A stretch of DNA of 16,157 nucleotides from Fidelibacterota bacterium (GTDB lineage: Bacteria > Marinisomatota > Marinisomatia > Marinisomatales > UBA8229): the NCBI GenBank assembly GCA_002686675.1, contig NYYF01000058.1:1-16157 (forward strand), given 5' to 3'. Shown here piece by piece: positions 4,708 to 11,495 of the stretch (position 1 is the stretch's first letter; the number at the start of each line of letters is the position of its first letter). The notes beneath the pieces are model-generated. The model had not been told where the DNA came from. It ran no database searches and saw only the letters and a program-made list of their open reading frames with translations. The translations under genes and the position numbers were made by a program.

Positions 4708-7693
4708 AATTTTGGATATTAAAACCGGACAGACGCAGTGAAATGCGCACACGCTCCAAGAGCCAGTCAGTATCAGTAACAAAACCATCTTCATCCCAAC
4801 TCTGATAAAGAGGCATAATAATTTCCAGAGGACCGAACGATTTCCTGATACCAAAATCAATATAGGAATTCCCACCTTCAACCAAAGCCAGATCTATAAA
4901 AGGTTTTCCAGGAAATTTCGGCACTGTAATATCAAAATTGGCAGAAATAACCCAGTCTTTGACTCCCTTCATTTTATCATCTTCTAATATCAAACCATGT
5001 ATAGAAGGCCCACCAATATCATACTGGCGGGGACCGATGGAAATATCATTCATATCACTTGTACGATTGTAGATGAAATTATTGCGAAAATCTGGATCAA
5101 TATTGCCACTGAGATAAGTTTGATACTGTTTAGGAATATCATCATCAACAATAAATCCACCAATCCATATACGAAGCTTTGTATTAATCTCTTTAGTAAA
5201 TCTGTAATTGATGTTGGTTTGGATATTGAGGCGCATAAATTTACTGCCCACAATACTGGCCTTTATGCCTGTACGAAAATGATAATTCAGATATGGATTC
5301 GGTCGGTTATGAAACTTCAGCTCCGCAAAGCCCACTGCTATTGACCATTTATCATAATAGCTTGGATCAACAGCTTTTTCTTCAATGTTATGATAATCTA
5401 TTGTAGCAGTACTTGTCCATACAGGATAACGTTTTAAATGTTCTTTTCTTTTGCCGTCAATTGCCATATGGGCACCCGACCGTCCGGAATTCCGAGCAAT
5501 GTCAATATTAAATGTGCTGGTATTAAAATTCAAAAAATTATAAAGAGTACGCTTATATTTTACAGAACCAATGAGTTGTTCATTCTTAAAATCCCACATG
5601 GGCCGTATACTTATACCATAGTTATAGCCAGGCACATAACCATGATAGAAATTCAGGCCAGGTGTCCAGCCATTAAACTGGTTCCAGCTGAACAGCCAGG
5701 GCATCCAGAATATTTCCCATTTATAATGTTGAGGCTCATCGAATATCCAGGTAAACTCTAGAGGTTTATAGGTGGCATTATTTGGACGATTCACGTCAGG
5801 AAGTGTTCTCTCCGGATCAATAATAATCGATTTGGTTCCTACTGGTAATGGCATCGACTTAACCCGCCCTACATCTTCAAACCATTGTCGGGATATCTCA
5901 TTTCTTTTTTCATCATAAAAGGCAGCTTCAAAGGGAACTGTAAGCGAACCGTAATTAATGAATACAGCGTCATTATTTATAATAGAAGCTGCATAATCAA
6001 CTGTGCCCGTTTTGTAGAAGACATCATGGGTGTACCAGTCCAAATTCTTATCGCTATACTTACCAAAATATGAAAAATAATCTTGAGGGTAGGGATGCTT
6101 GAATTTCCAATCCTCATAATAATTGTGCATGATTTTATCTATGGTCTCTTCACCCAGATAATGGAGCAAATGCCAAGAGTATACCATTGGCTTGGAATAA
6201 CTTAGCCAGTAGCTTGATCGAATTTTAAAGTCATTAGAAGAAGTTTCCAAAGGCTCCTCATCGCCCATTTTCACCAAGGATGTATAGCCCATATAATCCA
6301 TGAAGCCGAATCTCATATTATGCCCGATGCTGAATAGTCCCAGTTTCTCCTGTGTAAATTCATTTATCACATAACGCCTGTTATTATCCCCATATTTTTT
6401 ATCCCAATAGCGAATATTACAAAATTCGTTTAATCCCTCATCCATCCAGGTATGATCTCTTTCATTACTGCCCAAAATACCGTAAAACCAGTTATGCCCC
6501 ACTTCATGCATGATGACCATTTCCAACAGATGTTTAGATGGCATCTTTGAGATAACCGTAATATTGGGATATTCCATACCTCCGCCGGCACTAAGATCTC
6601 CATCCACCGCCGTGATATGATTATAGGGATAATCACCATTGAATTTGCTATACCAATATCCGGCATCATGGAGATACTCAATAGAGTTCTCCCATAGTTT
6701 AGCATTCTTGGGATAATACATGCTCCAGAGTGTGACTTCACGGGTGGAATCTGCTAGATAAAGAGTACCTTTTCTCACAATCCACTTAGGATCTGCAAAC
6801 CAGGCAAAATCATGAACATTCTCCTGATGAAAGTGAAGTGTTTTCATAACGGATGAAGATTTTATCTCCTCCTCATCATCACCCTCCTCTTTTTTGAAAT
6901 GACCAATGAAATTCCTTACAAACTTTCCCTTTTTCTTTTTTCCCATCTGTAATTCGCGAATTGCTTTTTTAAATGCTTTTTTATCAAGAGAATACAGGGA
7001 ATCTCCTTCGGTAACCAGGGAATCAAGCCAGGCGTACTCTTCCTCCCCATCAATCAAATCTCCAGTTGCCATAATACGGTAGTGTTCAGGAAGAGTGATT
7101 TTTACATCAAAACTACCAAATTCGCTGTAGAATTCTCCCATATTCAAATAGGGCATAGGATGCCAGCCAAGATGATCATAGACTGCCGGTTTTGGATACC
7201 ATTGAGTTATTTCGTAATGTTTTCCGGTATGCCCTAGCCGGGAAAATACTTCCGGTAATTTTACAAAAAATGGTGTTTCTATTACCGTCTGTCCACCCGG
7301 AGCTAACTTAACCGGGAGTTCAACTTTTGCCACATCAATCCATTCAGAATGATAGTCCCATTTTGCATCTACTCCATCAACTGCAAAATCCAGACTATCG
7401 ATATACCCCCGGTCCTCCTCATCAGAAAAAAGAAAACGCGTAGAAAGAAACCGTTCACCCTGTTTCGCAAATGCTGTTTCAGTATTTTTATAAGCATTTG
7501 GCCAAAGGTGAAACCAGATAAATTGAAGTGTATCAGGAGAATTATTTGTATAAATTATTTTTTCATTAGCGTGCAAGGTATGGGCAGAGTCATCAAGGGT
7601 TACTTCTATAGTATACGCCACATGCTGCTGGAAATAATCTTTTGCTCCAAAAAGGAGTGATATATTTATTAAAAGGAGAAAAGTACTTTTCAT
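4700..7693 (-). CDS. M1 family metallopeptidase with C-terminal outer-membrane beta-barrel
   Basis: A 997-residue secreted protein. Signal peptide MKSTFLLLINISLLFGA. The N-terminal half is an M1 aminopeptidase: exopeptidase motif GGGMEYPN at about 370-377 (equivalent to GAMEN, with Tyr in place of Asn), zinc site HEVGH (H396, E397, H400) and third ligand E419, at the exact HEXXH-X18-E spacing. A charged insert at about 237-281 is rich in Lys, then in Glu/Asp. The last roughly 340 residues are aromatic, strand-like repeats ending in Phe (NIQNLF), as expected of a barrel recognised by the BAM complex. It probably displays a peptidase at the outer membrane for peptide scavenging. I start at ATG 7691-7693, where the signal peptide begins; a 51-residue in-frame extension would overlap the upstream gene and destroy the signal. 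It stands alone, 106 bases after the previous gene. Confidence 0.9.
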   Translation of the reverse strand: MKSTFLLLINISLLFGAKDYFQQHVAYTIEVTLDDSAHTLHANEKIIYTNNSPDTLQFIWFHLWPNAYKNTETAFAKQGERFLSTRFLFSDEEDRGYIDSLDFAVDGVDAKWDYHSEWIDVAKVELPVKLAPGGQTVIETPFFVKLPEVFSRLGHTGKHYEITQWYPKPAVYDHLGWHPMPYLNMGEFYSEFGSFDVKITLPEHYRIMATGDLIDGEEEYAWLDSLVTEGDSLYSLDKKAFKKAIRELQMGKKKKGKFVRNFIGHFKKEEGDDEEEIKSSSVMKTLHFHQENVHDFAWFADPKWIVRKGTLYLADSTREVTLWSMYYPKNAKLWENSIEYLHDAGYWYSKFNGDYPYNHITAVDGDLSAGGGMEYPNITVISKMPSKHLLEMVIMHEVGHNWFYGILGSNERDHTWMDEGLNEFCNIRYWDKKYGDNNRRYVINEFTQEKLGLFSIGHNMRFGFMDYMGYTSLVKMGDEEPLETSSNDFKIRSSYWLSYSKPMVYSWHLLHYLGEETIDKIMHNYYEDWKFKHPYPQDYFSYFGKYSDKNLDWYTHDVFYKTGTVDYAASIINNDAVFINYGSLTVPFEAAFYDEKRNEISRQWFEDVGRVKSMPLPVGTKSIIIDPERTLPDVNRPNNATYKPLEFTWIFDEPQHYKWEIFWMPWLFSWNQFNGWTPGLNFYHGYVPGYNYGISIRPMWDFKNEQLIGSVKYKRTLYNFLNFNTSTFNIDIARNSGRSGAHMAIDGKRKEHLKRYPVWTSTATIDYHNIEEKAVDPSYYDKWSIAVGFAELKFHNRPNPYLNYHFRTGIKASIVGSKFMRLNIQTNINYRFTKEINTKLRIWIGGFIVDDDIPKQYQTYLSGNIDPDFRNNFIYNRTSDMNDISIGPRQYDIGGPSIHGLILEDDKMKGVKDWVISANFDITVPKFPGKPFIDLALVEGGNSYIDFGIRKSFGPLEIIMPLYQSWDEDGFVTDTDWLLERVRISLRLSGFNIQNLF

Positions 7694-7799
7694 TATTAAC
7701 TTATTGAAAATGGTAGAAATAATATTGGATAAATGACTTAAGAAGAAGCTCAGTCGGAAGATTGTCTGGGCTGAATAATTAGAGATTTGTAATAAAAGG

Positions 7800-8582
7800 T
7801 TAGAATCCTTCCACTTTTCCGGATTTTCTGTATAACTGGAAAACAATATGCCAACCCAAAGCTACAATACCCATTAATACCAACCAGTTTGTGCCGGCGG
7901 TAATCCCAAAATTTCCACCTGCAAGTGATTCAGTATGCTGATTAATCATTGTCCAAATTAGGGGAACTGACATATAGGTATTATGCTTGGAACGGAGGCC
8001 AGCCAAAGCAACCAAATCTCCATCAGGAGCTTCACCGCCTTTTATAGCAGTTATTATTTTTTGCTGTGCAGGCCAAATCCTAAACCACACATTAAAAGCC
8101 ATATTGGTTCCAAACAATGCCCCTAAATGGATATTAACTGAACGATAACTAAACCCTGCCCATTCTTTCATGAGATAAACTACTGCCCCAATTAAAATAA
8201 AGCTGATAATTGTGACAACCCGAACATTAGATGCTAAACCGCTTTTATACAAAGCATCATAAAGAAAAACACCTAAAAAAGTAACAGCGATCATTACCAA
8301 AGCATTTGTGCCAAATCCTGATTCTACATCCTCAAATGTTAATCCGCCGTGGTAAAATACAACCAATAACAAAACGAGTCCTGTGACCCATGTCCAGGCA
8401 GCGCCCCAGCGGAACCAGTACAAGGTGCGGGGTATGAGCTCCGGCACTACTTTCTTTTTTGTATCACCATCCATAGTTGCTGCAACATGCCCATTAATGA
8501 AATTAAAAAAGTATAAGAGCCCTATCCAGGTAATCCCTGCAATGATATGTAGCCATTTAAAAATTGGATGAATTAATTCCAC
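7800..8582 (-). CDS. PuuD-like (urate hydroxylase N-terminal domain) membrane protein without cytochrome c domain
   Basis: A 260-residue polytopic membrane protein resembling the membrane domain of PuuD-type urate oxidases (Urate_ox_N). Helix 1 reads FKWLHIIAGITWIGLLYFF with His12. Other family-like features are WFRWGAAWTWVTG at about 56-68, a His-containing loop NIHLGALFGTN near 150-160, and W/H-rich helices near the C-terminus (LGWHIVFQLYRK). Seven or so hydrophobic segments are visible. The cytochrome c domain (CxxCH) that PuuD uses to pass electrons on is absent, so a urate-oxidising role is uncertain. Conserved His could bind haem. The start is GTG at 8580-8582, supported by AAGGAGA six bases upstream. 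It follows the peroxiredoxin by 22 bases and is likely co-transcribed with it and perR. Confidence 0.78.
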   Translation of the reverse strand: MELIHPIFKWLHIIAGITWIGLLYFFNFINGHVAATMDGDTKKKVVPELIPRTLYWFRWGAAWTWVTGLVLLLVVFYHGGLTFEDVESGFGTNALVMIAVTFLGVFLYDALYKSGLASNVRVVTIISFILIGAVVYLMKEWAGFSYRSVNIHLGALFGTNMAFNVWFRIWPAQQKIITAIKGGEAPDGDLVALAGLRSKHNTYMSVPLIWTMINQHTESLAGGNFGITAGTNWLVLMGIVALGWHIVFQLYRKSGKVEGF

Positions 8583-8588
8583 GTGTAT

Positions 8589-8595
8589 TCTCCTT
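8589..8595 (-). promoter_or_regulatory. Shine-Dalgarno AAGGAGA fixing a GTG start
   Basis: A near-perfect ribosome-binding sequence six bases before GTG 8580-8582. It establishes the non-ATG start of the PuuD-like gene. Confidence 0.8.
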
Positions 8596-8604
8596 ATTTA
8601 ACTA

Positions 8605-9249
8605 TTAAAGATTATCCGCTTCTGCAGATAGGTATTCCCGTACACCTTCATTAGATGGATTCATTGCAGTTTTCCCATGGATCCATCCGGCAGGACACAC
8701 TTCTCCGTGCGCATTATGATAATCTAATGCATCAAGGAGACGGAGCATTTCATCTATATTTCTCCCAAGGGGTAAATCATTGAGGATTGAATGACGAATT
8801 GTTCCCTTGTCATCAATGAGGAATGAGCCTCTCAATGTTACATCTCCTCCTACCGTAATCTCCATATCTTCCTCACTGGTGGCAACATAAGCTTCCTGTG
8901 CTCCTAAAAGTACATCGTATTTCCGAGCAATTGATTTATCCAAATCTGAAATGATAGGATAATGAACATTCCCTATTCCACCATCATTAATGGCAGTGTT
9001 TTTCCATTTTAAATGACTGAAATGTGAATCTACCGAACAACCCAGGACCTGGGTGTTTCGCTTTTCAAACTCGCTTATGCGATGATCGAAAGCGATGAGC
9101 TCGGATGGTCACACAAATGTAAAATCAAGGGGATAGAAGAAAAGAACAACTTTCTTTCCTTTGTAGTCCGAAAGACTGATTTCCTGAAATGAATTATCCG
9201 GCATTACAGCAGTAGCTTTAAATTCCGGAGCTTGTTTTGTAACTAACAT
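8605..9249 (-). CDS. 2-Cys peroxiredoxin (AhpC/Prx family) with in-frame TGA as probable selenocysteine at the peroxidatic position
   Basis: Read with TGA as an amino acid, the frame from ATG 9247-9249 to TAA 8605-8607 encodes 214 residues of a typical 2-Cys peroxiredoxin, which reduces H2O2 and organic peroxides with thioredoxin-like donors. The N-terminus is [11 protein letters not shown], then [15 protein letters not shown] at 32-46, TGA at codon 47 (9109-9111), [20 protein letters not shown] at 72-84, and the resolving Cys185 in GEVCPAGW. Homologues have Cys at position 47 (FTFVCPTE). There is no frameshift and no other stop. Extra residues (about 117-138) lengthen the usual 'YGVL..ALRG' loop. 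AAGG 8 bases upstream supports the start. It lies 15 bases after perR. UGA serves as an ordinary stop elsewhere here (folB, folK, the dehydrogenase), so recoding is local. The alternative is a nonsense mutation or read error. A selenocysteine Prx is known in Eubacterium acidaminophilum. Confidence 0.87.
9071..9095 (-). promoter_or_regulatory. Candidate bacterial SECIS hairpin downstream of the in-frame TGA
   Basis: Starting 14 bases after the TGA, TCGCTT (9090-9095) pairs perfectly with AAGCGA (9071-9076) around a 13-base loop that can fold further (CGA with TCG). The apical part falls about 20-30 bases after the TGA, within the range for bacterial SECIS elements. The loop has no clear match to the E. 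coli fdhF GU pair, but bacterial SECIS loops are variable. Position and stem are seen; function is inferred. Confidence 0.5.
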
Positions 9250-9264
9250 GATGTTTTCCTTTTT

Positions 9265-9636
9265 TTAATTTTGTTTACAGATTGAACACGTTCCGGTCAG
9301 ATGAACCTGACACTCGGTGACGTGGTGATCAATTTTTGTTTCAATCAGAGACACAACATCGCCTGATTTAATGTCGATATCATAAACTCTATCACATTCA
9401 ACACAAAGAAAATGCTGATGATCATGTACTTGTCCATCATAATGAATTGCCCCTCCGACATCCAAAGCACGAATTTCTTTTCTATCTACGAGCTGACCAA
9501 GATTTCGATAGATGGTCCCAAGACTGATATTGGGAATAACCTGGCGTGCCTGGGCATAAATCCAATCAGCAGTAGGATGACTATAAGTCCCCTTAACAAT
9601 CTCCAAAATACTTTCTCGTTGTTTACTGAATCGCAT
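9265..9636 (-). CDS. perR: Fur-family peroxide-sensing repressor, PerR type
   Basis: A 123-residue winged-helix metalloregulator. The DNA-binding half contains SHPTADWIYAQAR (19-31) and the recognition-helix signature ISLGTIYRNLGQL (37-49). The structural zinc site has two CxxC pairs: C78/C81 and C117/C120. Regulatory metal ligands match PerR and not Fur: Asp67 (Fur has Glu there), His73, His75, Asp86, plus His20, at the same spacing as B. subtilis D85/H91/H93/D104/H37. H2O2 would oxidise the Fe-bound His and relieve repression. Start ATG 9634-9636 is preceded by AGGAGA with a 7-base gap; the frame is open for 18 codons more but nothing supports that. It heads the operon with the peroxiredoxin and the PuuD-like gene, which are its likely targets. 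Confidence 0.92.
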   Translation of the reverse strand: MRFSKQRESILEIVKGTYSHPTADWIYAQARQVIPNISLGTIYRNLGQLVDRKEIRALDVGGAIHYDGQVHDHQHFLCVECDRVYDIDIKSGDVVSLIETKIDHHVTECQVHLTGTCSICKQN

Positions 9637-9690
9637 GACATCTTCTCCTATAACTTGATGGAAGTTACAGGTAAAAATAATAAAAGTCAC

Positions 9691-9705
9691 TAATAATAAT
9701 GATTA
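9691..9705 (-). promoter_or_regulatory. Candidate Per box upstream of perR
   Basis: A 7-1-7 imperfect palindrome (minus strand TAATCAT-T-ATTATTA; six of seven positions symmetrical) lies 55 bases upstream of the perR start. It matches 11 of the 14 fixed positions of the B. subtilis Per box (TTATAAT-N-ATTATAA). The surrounding DNA is AT-rich, so chance similarity is possible. It would allow autoregulation and control of the whole operon. Confidence 0.45.
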
Positions 9706-9754
9706 CTACTATCTACTATTTGCTACCGGACCAAATATTGTCCCCATTTTCGTT

Positions 9755-11278
9755 TTATTCCAAACTTCCTATCACTTTTTCCACTTCATTAAGAATTTCA
9801 CAGGATTCTACCAATTCTTTCATTCGATCATGATCTGGATAGAGTGGCCGGTCTACATCCAAAAATTCTACATATTTTCGGATCACTTTTTTTGCAGTTT
9901 TCACACCTTTTCCGAATTGATATTCTCTAAAATCTAACGCCTGTGCAGCTGCCATAAATTCAATTCCTAAAATCCCATAAGCATTATCAAGTATTTGTTT
10001 ATTCTGTAATGCAGTATTCATCCCCATAGAGACAAAGTCTTCCTGGTCTGCAGCTGCTGGAATAGATTGTATGGATGCTGGTGCAGAAAGTATGCGCTGT
10101 TCCACGATTAGCGTATCTGCAGTGTATTGAGATAACATTAATCCTGAAAACATACCAGCACCTTTCGTTAGAAATGCAGGAAGTCCAACATTCAATGCGG
10201 GATTATTCAGGCGGTTCAGACGTCTCTCAGACATTACACTCACCATAGTGATAGATGCTCCCACCATATCCATTGGAAGAGAAACAGGTGTGCCTTGAAA
10301 ATTGGCTCCGGGGATTTGAATATTTTCATCAGGGAAAAATACAGGATTGTCTCCAACACCATTTAGTTCGATTTCCACCTGTGATTTTGCAAATTTCAAG
10401 GCATCATGCGCTGCACCGATTACTTGTGGAGTTGAGCGCATAGAATAGGCATCCTGTACACGGGTTTTAACCTTTCCTTCCATTACATCTCCACCAACAA
10501 CCAATTTTCTAATGGAATTTGCGGATCGGATTGCACCGGAAAACCCCCGAACCTGGTGCAATTTTTCACTATAAGGTTTCATATTTGCTTTCAGTGCTTC
10601 CAGCGTCATTGCCGCAGCGATTTCTGCTTGTTTGAACCAGCAATTTGCATCGTATAAAAGAATCGCACTCATTGCAGTCAATACGTTCGATCCATTAATA
10701 ACCGCAAGGCCATCTCTTGCCTCCAGTCCCGGGATAGCAATCCCTGCTTTTTCCATGGCAATTTTCCCATCCAACAACTTACCCTGATAATATGCTTCCC
10801 CTTCTCCTAAAAGAACCAAAGCAATTTGTGACATTGGAGCTAAATCACCGGAAGCTCCAACAGAACCCTTCTGACAAACAAAGGGTGTTACACCTTTATT
10901 CAGCATCTCCACAAGGGTCTGGGTAATTTCAGCACGGCATCCCGAATTTCCATGTGCATGAACATTGATCCTGCCTGCCATGGAACCCCGCACATATTCA
11001 ATTGGTGCCGGATCACCAATGCCTGCTGCATGATTATAAATAAGATACTTTTGAAAATCTTTAATCTGAGTATCGTCCAAAACAATTTCGGAAAATTCAC
11101 CAATCCCAGTATTTACTCCGTACATTATCTCGCCTGCTTGTATTTTCTCCTCGATCATCTCTCGGCACTTTATTATTGAGCGGAGAGAATCCTGAGCGAG
11201 TTCTACCTGTTCACCGTCTCTAGCAATCCTTACGAGTTTTTCAACAGTTAATTCATTTCCATTCAATTTAATAGACAT
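9755..11278 (-). CDS. hutH: Histidine ammonia-lyase family (MIO-dependent aromatic amino acid lyase)
   Basis: The 507-residue protein has the length and features of HAL: catalytic Tyr53 in YGVNTGIGEF, and the Ala142-Ser143-Gly144 triad (GSVGASGDLAPMS) that cyclises into the MIO electrophile. His83 (YNHAAG) marks HAL/TAL-type enzymes; plant-type PAL has Phe-Leu there. The later motif reads DQEDFVSMG where HutH usually has NQEDHVSM, so Glu is kept but His is Phe. HAL converts L-histidine to urocanate and ammonia; tyrosine lyase or aminomutase activity is possible because MIO enzymes differ by few residues. None of hutU, hutI or hutG is present, and the gene appears to have its own upstream region (217 bases), so the hut assignment is provisional. 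Start ATG 11276-11278 with AAAGGTG upstream. Confidence 0.85.
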   Translation of the reverse strand: MSIKLNGNELTVEKLVRIARDGEQVELAQDSLRSIIKCREMIEEKIQAGEIMYGVNTGIGEFSEIVLDDTQIKDFQKYLIYNHAAGIGDPAPIEYVRGSMAGRINVHAHGNSGCRAEITQTLVEMLNKGVTPFVCQKGSVGASGDLAPMSQIALVLLGEGEAYYQGKLLDGKIAMEKAGIAIPGLEARDGLAVINGSNVLTAMSAILLYDANCWFKQAEIAAAMTLEALKANMKPYSEKLHQVRGFSGAIRSANSIRKLVVGGDVMEGKVKTRVQDAYSMRSTPQVIGAAHDALKFAKSQVEIELNGVGDNPVFFPDENIQIPGANFQGTPVSLPMDMVGASITMVSVMSERRLNRLNNPALNVGLPAFLTKGAGMFSGLMLSQYTADTLIVEQRILSAPASIQSIPAAADQEDFVSMGMNTALQNKQILDNAYGILGIEFMAAAQALDFREYQFGKGVKTAKKVIRKYVEFLDVDRPLYPDHDRMKELVESCEILNEVEKVIGSLE

Positions 11279-11495
11279 TAATTCTTTTTCACCTTTAACA
11301 TTTTTTGATTTTTTTATCCCCTCAATTTACCCCTAATTCCACCCTTTGTCCAATCAGCGAACCTTTTTACCTGTTTAGTGTGAGAGTGCAGGGATTTGCC
11401 TGGATCCAGAAGCTTATGCCGATTACGTAATCACTGAATCCGGAAGACTGAATAATCTGCTGATACTTTATAAGCTAATGGGATGGGGCTGCAGC
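11279..11495. other. Intergenic region between acs and the ammonia-lyase gene
   Basis: 217 bases with no credible reading frame. It contains two perfect palindromes, CTGGATCCAG at 11400-11409 and GATTACGTAATC at 11421-11432, which are separated by 11 bases. No hairpin plus T-run terminator was found. It presumably holds the promoter of the ammonia-lyase gene; the palindromes could be operator sites. Confidence 0.5.

Noticed and set aside
7694..7846. A 51-residue N-terminal extension of the M1 peptidase
   Set aside because: It overlaps the PuuD-like gene's end and would bury the clear signal peptide that starts at 7693.
8605..8943. A separate 112-residue peroxiredoxin fragment starting at TTG 8941-8943
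   Set aside because: It is only the C-terminal half of the 214-codon gene; the upstream half is in the same frame with full family similarity and an SD-preceded ATG.
9109..9111. Pseudogene or genome-wide UGA reassignment as the explanation for the in-frame TGA
   Set aside because: No other lesion occurs in the gene and the stop hits the catalytic residue. UGA ends folB, folK, the DoxX-like gene, the dehydrogenase and others at normal lengths, so global reassignment does not fit. A single read error remains possible.
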